Assembly: GCF_000219915.2 (NCBI RefSeq) | Contig: NC_017964.1 | Coordinates: forward strand, 1,178,001-1,242,000 | DNA: 64,000 nt | Source: Advenella kashmirensis WT001 | GTDB lineage: Bacteria; Pseudomonadota; Gammaproteobacteria; Burkholderiales; Burkholderiaceae_B | Reading direction: 5' to 3' | Part shown: in pieces, positions 50,009 to 60,175 of the stretch | How positions within the stretch are numbered: position 1 is the stretch's first letter | Layout: the number at the start of each line of letters is the position of its first letter | Program-made: the position numbers and the translations under genes | The notes under the pieces: generated by a model | Databases searched by the model: none | The model's input: the letters and a program-made list of their open reading frames with translations, nothing else | Told to the model about the DNA's origin: nothing

Positions 50009-51747
50009 ATGCCTATAGCAAATGTGATTATGCACCGTGTAGCGGGACGCCTGTCGATGGCGGCCTGCCTGCTTGTGCTTGCTCTGACGCTGGCGACCCC
50101 CGCCAGTGCACGCGAGAGCGGTTCGAGCAGCAAGCCGCAGACAAAAAAGAAGACATCGTCCGGCAAAAAGGGAAAGACCGCAACCATTCGGGTTGCGCCC
50201 GGCGCGACGTTTGAGTTCAACCGGCCGGACGCCCTTGACGTTAAAATCGTGCCGCCGGCAAAAAAAAGCGGCCTGGGGGTAAAGAAAGGGGCAACCGGCC
50301 TGGCTGCGGCAGCCGCGGCCCAAAGCGAGGCTGATGCCGGCGATCTGTTGAATGTCTATGGTTTTCCGATAGCGTCGATCAAATCAGCCGATCATTTGCC
50401 CGACACCATACGAGCGCGCTGGGACAAAACCGGCGTACCGCTGTCTTCGCTGTCGCTGTTGATCAAGGAGGCGGGCGGTCCGGTTATTCTGGCGATTAAT
50501 CCGAGCACGCCGCGTAACCCGGCTTCGGTCATGAAAATGCTTACCACCTGGGCTGCGCTGAATCGACTAGGAAGTCAGTACACCTGGAAGACCCGTGTCT
50601 ATATTGATCGCAAGGCGCGTTTTGACGTCTCGCAGGCCATGCGCACGCCGCTATATATCAAGGGCGGTGGTGATCCGGCGCTCAATTATCACGATCTGCG
50701 GCAGATGATTCGCAGCGTTCAGGCCAAAGGCTTGCGTCATCTGTCGGATGTGATTGTGGACCGCTCTTTGTTTGCACCAATTTTTACCGACCCCGGAGAT
50801 TTTGACGGCTCGCCCGAGCGCCCCTATAACGCTAATCCGGACGCCATGATGGTCAATCTTGGCGCGATCATGCTCAATTTGAAGCCGGATCGGCAGTCAG
50901 GCAACTGGGATATATCGTTTGAGCCGGATATACAGAATCCGCCCGTTGCGGGCCATCTGGGCCTGACCACGGGCGCCTGCGTCAAGTCGCGCACCGGCTC
51001 GGAGCTGACTGGCATGGTGCAGACCGACAGTGTCCCGCCTTGCAGCTCAAGGGCAAACTGTCTGCGGCCTGTGGCGAATTTTCCATTTACCGGCTTGTCG
51101 GATCACAAGCCTATACGTTTTCCAGCATTTTTGAGCGCTTATGGACGGCAGAGGGCGGGACTATTTCAGGTGTGATACGCGACGGCCTGGTGCCGGAGCG
51201 TGCGGTACTGCTGGAGACCCGCACATCGCCTTCGCTGGGGCAGGTAATACAAACGATCAACAAATACAGTAATAATGTAATGGCCAAAACCCTGCTGCTG
51301 ACTTTGGGGCAGGAGCTGTACGGTGCACCGGCAACTTTCGAAAAGGGTAGCCAGGCGGTCCTGGATACGCTGCGCAAGCAAGGTGTTAATATTGGCGCGT
51401 ATACCGTTGTCAATGGCTCCGGCCTGTCCCGCACAGGACGCATCACTGCCGGCGGGCAGGCTCAGATGCTCGATACCATCTGGGCTTCGAAGTTGCGGGA
51501 CACATTCATCGATTCGTTGTCAGTCTCGGGCGTGGATGGTACTATGCGTCGCCGCCTGACTGATCAGGCGGCAAGGGGCCGGGGACACTTCAAAACCGGG
51601 ACACTGGGCAATGCCAGTGCGCTATCAGGTTATGTCACTGCCGCTAGCGGTAAAACCTATATTCTGGTCAGCCTGGTCAATGACGTTGCTGCCCTTAAAA
51701 CCAAATCCTTTGTCGACGGCCTTGTAGAGTGGCTTATTGCACAATAA
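50009..51747 (+). CDS. dacB: D-alanyl-D-alanine carboxypeptidase/endopeptidase, PBP4 type (frame broken)
   Basis: Periplasmic serine DD-peptidase that trims or cuts peptidoglycan cross-links. Signal peptide (AACLLVLALTLATPASA) then a Lys-rich linker. Active-site motifs: SVMK in NPASVMKMLTTWAALNRLG, YSNN in INKYSNNVMAKTLLL, and KTG in GHFKTGTLGNASALSGY. One base is lost near 51036 (CCGCCTTGCAGCTC); the continuation is LQLKGKLSAACGEFSIYRL. Restored length about 579 residues, longer than E. coli PBP4 owing to the linker. The ATG at 50030 is an alternative start. It is 18 bases from upp. Confidence 0.9.
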
Positions 51748-51765
51748 TTTTTCGGAGAAAAAAAC

Positions 51766-52401
51766 ATGTCCGTTCATGAAATCAGCCATCCCCTGATCCA
51801 GCACAAGCTGGGCATCATGCGACGAGCCGATCTGAGTACCAAGAGTTTTCGGGAACTGGCCCAGGAAATCGGGGCGTTGCTGACCTACGAGGCTTCCAAG
51901 GATTTTCCTCTGGAGGACGCGGTCATTGAAGGCTGGTGCGGCAACGTCACGGTCAAAAAAATTGCCGGAAAAAAAGTAACGGTCGTGCCCATTCTGCGCG
52001 CCGGCATTGGCATGCTCGATGGCGTCTTGTCCCTGATTCCCGGCGCCAAGGTCAGTGCCGTAGGCATTGCCCGTAACGAGGAAACGCTGGAAGCGGGCAC
52101 CTACTTGCAAAAACTGGTTGGCGACCTGGACCAGCGTTTGGCGCTGATCATCGATCCTATGCTGGCTACCGGTGGCTCCATGGAAGCGACCATCACCATG
52201 CTCAAGCAGGCAGGTTGCCGGGAAATCAAGGCGCTGGTACTGGTCGCCGCGCCCGAAGGTATTGAGCGGGTCCTGAACGCGCATCCCGACGTCAAGATTT
52301 ATACGGCCTCTATTGATGAGCGACTGAATCAGGACGGCTATATCATCCCGGGACTGGGCGACGCCGGAGATCGCATCTTCGGAACCAGACAGAAAGAATA
52401 G
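51766..52401 (+). CDS. upp: Uracil phosphoribosyltransferase
   Basis: 211-residue salvage enzyme making UMP from uracil and PRPP. Evidence: [40 protein letters not shown], the PRPP loop [15 protein letters not shown] and the uracil-binding [17 protein letters not shown] end. CGGAG lies upstream of the ATG. The frame is intact. Confidence 0.97.
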   Translation: MSVHEISHPLIQHKLGIMRRADLSTKSFRELAQEIGALLTYEASKDFPLEDAVIEGWCGNVTVKKIAGKKVTVVPILRAGIGMLDGVLSLIPGAKVSAVGIARNEETLEAGTYLQKLVGDLDQRLALIIDPMLATGGSMEATITMLKQAGCREIKALVLVAAPEGIERVLNAHPDVKIYTASIDERLNQDGYIIPGLGDAGDRIFGTRQKE

Positions 52402-52684
52402 GCTACCAATTTTTTCAGAGTGTTGCTCCTTATTGACCGTGCCGAATACGGCAAGTGATTGTATTTAAATATAAAAATATAAATTCCATGCTTTTTTCGT
52501 CGTTCGCAGCGGATGTCAGGACCTGTGCAATTGAAAACAATCTTAAAGTCTGGTCGATAAATGCCTTGAATGCGCTATGATGAACTTGAAATTCTCAACA
52601 ATGGCGTAATATAAAAAGCAGGACCCGGTCAAAGCGGGTGTTCCGCAAGCCGGCTATTTCAGATAATCATTGCAGGAGAGTCAC

Positions 52685-53002
52685 ATGGCTAGTAAATCAA
52701 GTCTCGAACAATCTCAGGAACAGCTGTTGAACAATCTGCGCGCCAGTATTGCTGAAGCGGAAGGCATGCTCAAGGAAGCGTCCGAAGTCGGCGGCGACAA
52801 AGCCAGCGAATTGCGTGATCGCGCTGTGAGTGCCCTGCACAAAGCAACCGGCTCATTCAAGGATGTGCAGGAACGCGCGGTAGAACAAAGCAAGCAGGCA
52901 GTCAAAGTGACAGACGACTATGTGCATGATAATCCATGGCGTACGGTCGGCTTTGCTGCGCTTGCAGGCGTCCTGCTGGGTGTCATCATCGGCCGCAAGT
53001 AA
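52685..53002 (+). CDS. ElaB/YqjD/DUF883-family membrane-anchored ribosome-binding protein
   Basis: 105 residues. A long, mostly helical N-terminal part (QEQLLNNLRASIAEAEGMLKE, SALHKATGSFKDVQERAVEQ) is followed by a C-terminal helix with small-residue packing (RTVGFAALAGVLLGVIIGRK). YqjD-type proteins anchor stationary-phase ribosomes to the inner membrane. AGGAGAG precedes the ATG at 52685. It heads a yqjD-yqjE-yqjK-like trio. Confidence 0.88.
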   Translation: MASKSSLEQSQEQLLNNLRASIAEAEGMLKEASEVGGDKASELRDRAVSALHKATGSFKDVQERAVEQSKQAVKVTDDYVHDNPWRTVGFAALAGVLLGVIIGRK

Positions 53003-53014
53003 CGCGGAGCCGCG

Positions 53015-53425
53015 ATGTCAGTCAAACAGAATCTGCGTGCAGTCAGTGGCGGTTTTACCGCGCTGGTAAAAACACGCCTGGAACTGCTGTCTCTGGAACT
53101 GACGGAAGAAAAGGACCGGCTTTTGTCGGTTCTTTTGTTCGGTGCTATTGGCTTGCTGTTTCTGCATCTGGCGCTCACTGTCGTGGCGGTGCTGGTCGGG
53201 CTGTTTTTCTGGGGTACCGAATATCGTTACATCGCCCTGGCCGTCCTGGTGCTGGTTTATGCCTTGGTTGGTCTTGGCTGTCTGCTTTTGATGAAAAAGC
53301 ATCTGGGGCTGGCGACAACGCCTTTTGCTGCAACCATTGATGCCCTGCGGGACGATGCGCAGGCCCTGCGTGGGCGTCATGTGCCGGCCGCTACGGGCGC
53401 TAATAAAGGAGCCGGCGATGAATGA
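53015..53425 (+). CDS. YqjE-like inner-membrane protein (phage holin-like superfamily fold)
   Basis: 136 residues. A helical N-terminus (LRAVSGGFTALVKTRLELLS) is followed by two membrane helices (VLLFGAIGLLFLHLALTVVA and YIALAVLVLVYALVGLG). The family (PF07332) is named after holins but is a chromosomal protein in Proteobacteria. It starts 12 bases after the DUF883 gene and overlaps the next one by 8 bases. Confidence 0.82.
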   Translation: MSVKQNLRAVSGGFTALVKTRLELLSLELTEEKDRLLSVLLFGAIGLLFLHLALTVVAVLVGLFFWGTEYRYIALAVLVLVYALVGLGCLLLMKKHLGLATTPFAATIDALRDDAQALRGRHVPAATGANKGAGDE

Positions 53426-53866
53426 GCCAGTACTGAAAAAACCGTTACGCAAGGCTTTGCTCACCGCCCGGGTATTGGCCGAGCGCGAACAATTACGACA
53501 GGATATGAACGCGCTTGGTCATTCGCTTTCGCCTGACGCTATCAAAACGGCACTGCTGGATGCGGGCGGCGAAACGCTGATGAGTTTTACGCGCAGGCGT
53601 AGCGGCCTTTTCTCATTGATCGAAAAAATCCGCTGGTCAGCCTGACCATTGCGCGCTTTTTGCTGCGTGCCGCCAAGTCCCGTTCCGCGCTGATCAAGCC
53701 GATCGCCCTGGCCGCGACGTCGTGGTTTGTCTATAACAAATTCCGCTCGAAGCAGGAATCACGGCGCCGGGCGCCGCCGCACAGTTATGCTGAACAGGAT
53801 CTCCCGGTAGATCATGGCACCTTTACGTATCAAGACCAAGATCCTGCCACAGAGCGTCGATCCTGA
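53418..53866 (+). CDS. YqjK-like protein (frame broken)
   Basis: About 149 residues when restored. Starts [25 protein letters not shown]; one A is missing near 53625 in GAAAAAATCC. The next frame continues [20 protein letters not shown] and has an amphipathic end ([21 protein letters not shown]). Its last 44 bases overlap the convergent ubiD 3' end. YqjK proteins have no known activity; operon position supports the assignment. Confidence 0.7.
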
Positions 53867-55373
53867 GCCTGACGTCCTGATCCATGGCAATGGGCGTTCC
53901 CCATTCGCGATGCGTTTCCCCCGGCCATTTGTTGGTGGCATCCATGCCCATCTTTCCGCCCAGTCCGGACTCGGGTGAAGCAAAGTCCAGATAATCGATT
54001 GGCGTGTTTTCCACCAGTACCGTATCGCGCACCGGATCCATACGCGTGGTCATGGCCCAGATCACTTCCTTCCAGTCGCGCGCGTCGATATCATCATCGA
54101 CAACAACAATGAATTTGGTATACATGAACTGGCGCAGGATACTCCATACGCCGAACATGACACGCTTGGCGTGGCCCGCGTATTGCTTGCGGATGGAGAC
54201 GACTGCCAGGCGATAGCTGCAGCCTTCGGGCGGCAGATAGAAGTCAACAATCTCGGGGAGCTGTTTTTGCAGCAGTGGTACAAATACTTCATTGAGCGCC
54301 ACGCCCAGGACGGCAGGCTCGTCTGGCGGTTTGCCGGTATAGGTGCTGTGATAAATCGGCTTATTGCGCATGGTGATGCGGTCAATGGTGAATACCGGAA
54401 ACCAGTCCTGTTCGTTGTAATAACCTGTATGGTCGCCATAAGGGCCTTCGAGCGCCATTTCGAATCCGTTGCCGCGCGGGACTGTCGTGCCTGCCACGGG
54501 GTCTGGTGTGATGGCGTCGGGGTGGTTCGCCGGCAGAATATGCCCCTCAAGTACGATCTCTGCAGAAGCAGGCACCGAAAGCGTATTGCCTATTGACTTG
54601 ACCAGTTCGGTGCGCGAGCCGCGCAGCAGTCCCGCGAACTGGTATTCGGACAGGCTGTCGGGCACCGGTGTGACCGCCCCCAGAATGGTGGCCGGATCGG
54701 CGCCCAGCGCCACGGAAATGGGGAAGGGCTGGTCCGGATGGGCAAGGGCGTGATCGCGAAAGTCCAGTGCGCCGCCACGATGGGATAACCAGCGCATGAT
54801 AACTTTGTTTCTGCCAATGACTTGCTGTCGGTAAATCCCCAGATTCTGGCGTTTGGCATTGGGCCCGCGGGTGATCACCAGACCCCAGGTGATCAGCGGG
54901 GCGATATCGCCAGGCCAGCACAGCTGGATTGGCAGGCGTGATAAGTCGACCTCGTCTTTTTCCCAGATAATTTCCTGGCACGCTGCATGGCGTTGCATTT
55001 TCGGCGCCATGTCCCAGAGTGCAGACTTGAGCATGGATACGGTACCGATAGCTTCGCGAATGCCTTTGGGCGCTTCGGGCTCGCGCAGGCTGGCCAGCAG
55101 TGTGCCCGTATCGCGCAGGGCACTGACTGATTCGGCGCCCATGCCCCAGGCCACGCGTTCCGGGGTGCCAAACAAATTAGTCAGTACCGGCATGTCCGAT
55201 GTGCGCCCCAGGTGCAGGGGCTGTTCGAAACGCAACGCCGGGCCACCGGCACGCAGCACCCGGTCACTGATTTCGGTCATTTCCAACCGGGTTTGTACCG
55301 GCACTTGAATGGATTTGAGATTATTCCGCTTTTCCAGTTGCTTCAGAAAATCCCGCAGATCCGCATATTTCAC
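53823..55373 (-). CDS. ubiD: 3-octaprenyl-4-hydroxybenzoate carboxy-lyase UbiD
   Basis: 516-residue prenylated-FMN-dependent decarboxylase in ubiquinone synthesis. N-terminal [20 protein letters not shown]; the prFMN-binding loop and catalytic site around [19 protein letters not shown], then [34 protein letters not shown] and [14 protein letters not shown]. The cofactor-making UbiX is not nearby. The frame is intact. Confidence 0.97.
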   Translation of the reverse strand: MKYADLRDFLKQLEKRNNLKSIQVPVQTRLEMTEISDRVLRAGGPALRFEQPLHLGRTSDMPVLTNLFGTPERVAWGMGAESVSALRDTGTLLASLREPEAPKGIREAIGTVSMLKSALWDMAPKMQRHAACQEIIWEKDEVDLSRLPIQLCWPGDIAPLITWGLVITRGPNAKRQNLGIYRQQVIGRNKVIMRWLSHRGGALDFRDHALAHPDQPFPISVALGADPATILGAVTPVPDSLSEYQFAGLLRGSRTELVKSIGNTLSVPASAEIVLEGHILPANHPDAITPDPVAGTTVPRGNGFEMALEGPYGDHTGYYNEQDWFPVFTIDRITMRNKPIYHSTYTGKPPDEPAVLGVALNEVFVPLLQKQLPEIVDFYLPPEGCSYRLAVVSIRKQYAGHAKRVMFGVWSILRQFMYTKFIVVVDDDIDARDWKEVIWAMTTRMDPVRDTVLVENTPIDYLDFASPESGLGGKMGMDATNKWPGETHREWGTPIAMDQDVRLRIDALWQDLGLDT

Positions 55374-55513
55374 GATAGACAGCCTATTGATGACTCAGAT
55401 AGTGCATTATAGGAGAAAGGCAGGCAAGGGTGCGGGCCAGCCAAAACTGGGGTATAGTAAATTTCCTCAAATCTCTCCGGACCTTGCTTGGGGCGATCCG
55501 GTCCTTGTCATAC

Positions 55514-56389
55514 ATGAATTCTGCGACAACCCGTCCTGTTGCTTCCCGTTATTTCGGCTCCGTCTATCGGACTGTGCTCGATATTATCCATCTGATGGTC
55601 TCCTATCTGGGGATCGCCGTGCTTGTTGCCGTGCTGGCGGCAGCGCTTTTGCCAGCCATCCGCGACCAGATCAGAGTCATTCACCAGGCATCGTTGAATG
55701 CGCTGATGCCCGACAGCACGGTCATGTCCGATAAGGACCTGCTGACCATCTTCAATTCGCCCCATGTGCGCACCGGCGACTTGGTGCCGCCGCCGGCGGC
55801 ATCACCGGAGCAGCAGCATAACGCGGCGCTGACCAGAGAGCTCGATTACACGGACGAGGGCTTTTTTGCCAATCTTGGGATTTCAGACAGCCAGTTCACC
55901 GTTCCAGGCCTGAGCAACAGTCAGGCGCTGGCGTTGCGCGAGTATGTTGCGCGCAAGTTCAGAATCGCCCGCAACGTGACCGGCGCGCTGATCCGTGTGG
56001 TCTATTCGGTCGCCGAAAAGCAGCAGCTGGATCCGATCCTAATGCTGGGCGTCATCGCAATCGAGTCACGCTACAATCCATTCGCCGAAAGCCATGTGGG
56101 TGCGCAGGGATTGATGCAGGTGATGCCCAAGGTGCATGCCGAGAAATTCGATGTGTTTCATGGCGGCGTATTGTCCGCGCTCAATCCCGTAGCCAACATT
56201 CAGGTGGGCGCAAAAATTCTTCACGATTGCATCGCGCGACGCGGTTCCGTGGATCGGGGGCTGGGCTGCTACGTGGGTGCCATTGGCCCCAATGATGGCG
56301 GCTATGCCGAAAAGGTGCAGGCAGAGCGGCGTCGCATCGCGCTGGAATCGGGCATTGCGCTCAAGCGTAACCTGGGCAAATATCAATAG
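55514..56389 (+). CDS. Lytic transglycosylase, SLT domain
   Basis: 291-residue membrane-anchored peptidoglycan lyase. One N-terminal helix (LIHLMVSYLGIAVLVAVLAA region), a ~100-residue linker, then the SLT domain with the catalytic glutamate in GVIAIESRYNPFAESHVGAQ and GLMQVMPKVHAEKFD, plus NPVANIQVGAKIL. Start at 55514 (MNSATTRP). It resembles MltC/Slt-type enzymes of betaproteobacteria; the exact subtype is uncertain. Confidence 0.9.
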   Translation: MNSATTRPVASRYFGSVYRTVLDIIHLMVSYLGIAVLVAVLAAALLPAIRDQIRVIHQASLNALMPDSTVMSDKDLLTIFNSPHVRTGDLVPPPAASPEQQHNAALTRELDYTDEGFFANLGISDSQFTVPGLSNSQALALREYVARKFRIARNVTGALIRVVYSVAEKQQLDPILMLGVIAIESRYNPFAESHVGAQGLMQVMPKVHAEKFDVFHGGVLSALNPVANIQVGAKILHDCIARRGSVDRGLGCYVGAIGPNDGGYAEKVQAERRRIALESGIALKRNLGKYQ

Positions 56390-56446
56390 ACAGGGGCCGG
56401 GACACGCGGCCGCCGGCAACCGGCCGGCGTAGCTTCCTGCAGGGCG

Positions 56447-57601
56447 CTACAGAATCTTTTGCAGCCGGTCAATGGTTTCGCGCAGCCTGTCCAGCGCAGT
56501 CGCGTATGAGACGCGGATCATTTTTTGCGCATAGGCAGGGCCGAAATCGAGCCCGGGAACAACCGCAACACCGGCTTCGTGCAACAGTTTGTGGGCGAAC
56601 TGATCGCTGGTCATGCCGTGCTGGCTGATATCGGCATAAATATAAAATGCGCCGTCGGGCTTGACCGGCACATGGATACCGAGTTTCTCGAATGCCGGCA
56701 ACAGAAAGTCGCGCCGCTCCATGAAAGCCAGACGGCGGTGCTCGTAAATGGCCAGCGCCTCTTCGGTAAAACATGAAATGGCCGCGTGCTGGGCGAGGGT
56801 GGGCGGGCAAATGTTCAGGCTGGCGGCGAGTTTTTCGACCGGCCCGACCATGGCTTCGGGCACAACCATCCAGCCCAGTCGCCAGCCGGTCATATTAAAG
56901 TACTTGGAAAAACTGTTGATGACGACAATCTGTGGATCCAGGGTCAGCGCAGATCGCGGTACCCGGTCATAGCACAGGCCAAGATAGATTTCGTCCATGA
57001 TGACCACGCCGCCGCGTTCCCTGACGGTCTGGATGATCCGGACCAGTTCCTCGCGTTCGATGGAGGTGCCGGTCGGATTGCTGGGCGAGGCAATGAGCAC
57101 GCCTCGGGTTTTATCAGTCCAATGGTCGGCGATCTTGTCTGCCGACAGCTGAAAGCGTTCTTGCGCCGTGCAGGGCACCAGCCGCGGCGTGGCTCCCGAG
57201 CACAGGATGAAATTCGAATTGGCCGGATAGGCCGGATCCGGCATCAGTATTTCGTCACCGGGATTGAGTAGCGTCATGCAGGCCAGCGATAGCGCGCCGG
57301 AAGCACCTGCGGTAATGATGATCCGCTCCGGGTCCACTTCCGCGCCCCAATGACTTTTGTAATAATCGGCAATGGCAGAGCGCAGTGGCATGATGCCCAG
57401 GGCCGGACTGTAGCCGCTCAAGCCCGCTTGCGCCGCTCTGGCCAGCGTATCGACCACGATGGGAGGTGCCGTAAAATCGGGTTCCCCGATACCAAGGCTG
57501 ATAATATCCCGGCCTTGTTCACGCAGTTGCTGGGCGGCCTTGGTGACCTCGATTGCGTGAAAAGTAAGAGCCTGGTCAATTCGGTGGGCAAAACGGGTCA
57601 T
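56447..57601 (-). CDS. PLP-dependent aminotransferase, class I
   Basis: 384-residue cytoplasmic aminotransferase of the AspC/AAT-1gamma type. Evidence: DIISLGIGEPDFTAPPIVVD, GASGALSLACMTLLNPGDEIL, ASPSNPTGT, VIMDEIYLGLCYD and the PLP lysine in INSFSKYFNMTGWRLGW. The start at 57601 (MTRFAHRID) is preferred over 57682. The substrate cannot be set; many members act on aspartate, aromatic or branched amino acids. Confidence 0.9.
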   Translation of the reverse strand: MTRFAHRIDQALTFHAIEVTKAAQQLREQGRDIISLGIGEPDFTAPPIVVDTLARAAQAGLSGYSPALGIMPLRSAIADYYKSHWGAEVDPERIIITAGASGALSLACMTLLNPGDEILMPDPAYPANSNFILCSGATPRLVPCTAQERFQLSADKIADHWTDKTRGVLIASPSNPTGTSIEREELVRIIQTVRERGGVVIMDEIYLGLCYDRVPRSALTLDPQIVVINSFSKYFNMTGWRLGWMVVPEAMVGPVEKLAASLNICPPTLAQHAAISCFTEEALAIYEHRRLAFMERRDFLLPAFEKLGIHVPVKPDGAFYIYADISQHGMTSDQFAHKLLHEAGVAVVPGLDFGPAYAQKMIRVSYATALDRLRETIDRLQKIL

Positions 57602-57744
57602 GGTGAAACTGCGCAAGGTAAAATAGATCAGAATGAATACGTGTGGTGAGCGCCTATTGTAACGGGAAACGCCTGCCTGCACGTTATCCGTCCCCTTGCC
57701 GGACTGTTTTGCCGCTGTTGCCTCAAAGGCTTTTGCAATTGATC

Positions 57745-58664
57745 ATGCATGTGAATCGTCGTCGCTTCCTTACTCTCAGTAAACGCCCTCAGGAAGGGCC
57801 GTGGCCGGCCTTCTGCCGCCGGGTACAGCGGGCGCTGGAAGCGCCCTGATGGAAGAACAGGAAACGGACGGCTATCATTGCGCGCGCATTGTGTTGCAGA
57901 ACCTGGACGATCTGCCTGCGCTCAGGCAACTTTGCCAGGAATACGATGTGGCAATGGTGCTGGAAGGCACGGCGACTGCCGCCACTATCATTGGCCGTTC
58001 CTGCCTGATCGTTAGTGCCGGTTCGCGATTGAGTGGTACCGAGGCGCTGGGCGAACACGCCTGCCTGGCATTGCCGGGCACAACGGTCGCGCATATGCAG
58101 ACGCTGGGTTACGAACAGTTCTCGCATGTGTCGCCTGAGCTCACGTTGGCGCAATGGCTGGCTATGCCGCAGTGGCACGACTGCAGGCCCGGTTGCACTG
58201 CCAATTCCGGGTTGGAGCGGGTGCATGCCCTGTTTGCCGATGGCCAGACCGCCGTGCTGGGCGGCTTTGGCGTGAATGACGAGTCGCCACTGCGCCTGCC
58301 GGCGCTGCAGCGGCTGATTCCATCTCTGTTCGAACAGCTATCCGATCCCGATATTGCCCGTTGTGCGGATATGCCCCGCTGGCCGCTGGCCTACAGGCTG
58401 GACGCGCTCAAGCCGCGGCTGGGTGATATCAATCTGGCCCAGCTGTTCCTGGGGCATGGCGGAACACTGATCTGGTGCCAGGAGCTGGTGATCCGCCGCA
58501 TGCGGCACAACGCCATTGTGACTGATGCGGTCCTGAGCGATGCCGATCGCGATTTTGCTGCCGGGGTGCATCATCACATAGAAGGCAATATCAAAGCCCT
58601 GTTCGATCCGGGCGGGCTGTTTGTCTATCCGGATGAATTGCTGTCGGGTGAAGCCGGGTGGTGA
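57745..58664 (+). CDS. FAD-linked oxidase-like protein of unknown function (frame broken)
   Basis: About 306 residues after restoring one base near 57830. The N-terminus (ATG at 57745) reads MHVNRRRFLTLSKRPQEGPW. The body has a dinucleotide-fold-like NLDDLPALRQLCQEYDVAMV, and ends IKALFDPGGLFVYPDELL, like the C-terminal FDPxGxFNPG motif of FAD-linked oxidases. No covalent-flavin or substrate residues can be named. It may be a small, diverged member of the glycolate-oxidase family. The RRRFL start resembles a Tat signal but lacks a clear hydrophobic stretch. Confidence 0.5.
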
Positions 58665-58871
58665 TCGCCACCAGGCGCAGCCAGGGTGAAGCGAAGCGGA
58701 CTGGCGGTGGCAATAGGGGATAAGCCTGTGTCGGAATTACCGGATGCAATCCCGGGTGATTTTTCGTATGATAGCTGTCAGATCGCTCCGAACTGATCGT
58801 CCGGGTGAGCGCCACGCGTCATACTTGCCATGAAAACTTCTCATGAAACGCCCTATTTCTCAGGAATAAGA

Positions 58872-58946
58872 ATGGATCATCATTTCCGTGCCCAAGCTCT
58901 TGAGTCCCATGAGCCTGGCGGTTGCAACAAGGGTAGCCGCCAATGA
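58872..58946 (+). CDS. 24-codon ORF overlapping the patatin start
   Basis: ATG at 58872 (CAGGA 8 bases upstream) starts MDHHFRAQALESHEPGGCNK and ends in a TGA at 58944-58946 that overlaps the patatin ATG at 58943 (ATGA). The patatin gene has only a weak ribosome site of its own, so coupling is plausible. The offset between this frame and patatin equals one missing base, the same error seen in 16 other genes. It may therefore be patatin's true N-terminus. Confidence 0.35.
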   Translation: MDHHFRAQALESHEPGGCNKGSRQ

Positions 58947-60175
58947 ACGATCCGTCCCTGTCTGGCATCATTGACGCCGCTTCCAGTCCCCAGACGGCCC
59001 TGGTCCTGACCGGGGGCGGAGCGCGGGCAGCCTACCAGGTGGGGGCACTGCAGGCTGTCCTGGCGATTCTCGATCCCAACAAGTCTGCACGCTTCAGAAA
59101 TCCGTTTCCCATTGTTTGCGGCTCGTCAGCCGGCGCAATCAATGCGACCGCCTATGCCTGTCGTGCCGCACATCCGCACGCGGCGCTCAAGCGGCTTGAA
59201 AAAATCTGGCGCAGCCTGCATACAGGCAATGTTTATCGTTCCGACCCGGTGGGCGTGTTTGGTAACGGCATGCGCTGGCTGGGCATGCTGATGTTCGGCT
59301 GGGCGCTGCAGGGGCTGCGCGATAATGCGCCCAAGTCGCTGCTGGATAATCGTCCGCTGGCCAAACTGCTATGCAGAAGCATTGACTTTCCCAATTTGCA
59401 GCGCAATTTACAAAACGGTCATTTGCATGGGTTGGCCATTACGGCGTCCAGCTATACCAGTGGCAATCATCTGACGTTCTACCAGTCCAGCGGTCCGCTC
59501 GATGCCTGGAAGGGACGCCGTCGCTATGCCATTGCCGAACCCATCGCGCTGGACCATCTGATGGCGTCCAGTGCGATACCGTTCGTGTTCCCGGCGGCTC
59601 GCCTGGCGCTGGGAGAAAAGCAAGAGTGGTGTGGCGATGGTTCCATGCGCCAGCTGGCGCCCATCAGCCCGGCTATTCATTTAGGGGCCGACAGGGTACT
59701 GGTCATTAGTACCAGTGCCCATGGCGATGCGCCGGTAGAAGAGGATCCGGTGCATCAAAGCGATCAATATCCGACGCTGGCGCAAATTGGCGGTCATGCC
59801 TTGTCAGACATCTTCATCGATGGCTTGTCCATCGATCTGGAGCGCATCAGTCGTATCAATACGCTACTCGAATCTGTACCACCTGGTGTACAGTTAAACA
59901 CAGGTGTAAAAAAAATTGATGTTTTAACGATAAGTCCGAGTAAATCTATTGACGAAATTGCCCTGAAGCATTTAAATTTCATGCCTAAGTCGGTTCGGGC
60001 CTTTTTACGGGTATTGGGCGTTTCCGGACGACCCGAAAAAGAGTCAGGCGGATTGCTTGCCTCATTCCTGCTCTTTGAATCAGCCTTCACGGGTGAGCTG
60101 ATTGAACTGGCCTTTAATGACGTGATGGCACGTCAGGAAGAAATCAAAGCGTTTTTTTTATGGAGAGGTCAATGA
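58943..60175 (+). CDS. Patatin-like phospholipase
   Basis: 410-residue serine lipid hydrolase. The oxyanion motif GGGARAAYQVGALQ, the nucleophile motif GSSAG (residues 60-64, Ser62) and the catalytic aspartate region WCGDGSMRQLAPI form the Ser-Asp dyad site. The C-terminal ~100 residues (RFISRINTLLESVPP) are helical and not named. No signal peptide is present. Its stop overlaps the barstar-like ATG by four bases. The protein looks like the RssA-type cytoplasmic group. Confidence 0.9.
   Translation: MNDPSLSGIIDAASSPQTALVLTGGGARAAYQVGALQAVLAILDPNKSARFRNPFPIVCGSSAGAINATAYACRAAHPHAALKRLEKIWRSLHTGNVYRSDPVGVFGNGMRWLGMLMFGWALQGLRDNAPKSLLDNRPLAKLLCRSIDFPNLQRNLQNGHLHGLAITASSYTSGNHLTFYQSSGPLDAWKGRRRYAIAEPIALDHLMASSAIPFVFPAARLALGEKQEWCGDGSMRQLAPISPAIHLGADRVLVISTSAHGDAPVEEDPVHQSDQYPTLAQIGGHALSDIFIDGLSIDLERISRINTLLESVPPGVQLNTGVKKIDVLTISPSKSIDEIALKHLNFMPKSVRAFLRVLGVSGRPEKESGGLLASFLLFESAFTGELIELAFNDVMARQEEIKAFFLWRGQ

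Noticed and set aside
53015..53425. Prophage holin
   Set aside because: The family name is misleading; the gene sits in a YqjD/YqjE/YqjK-like trio with no phage genes nearby.
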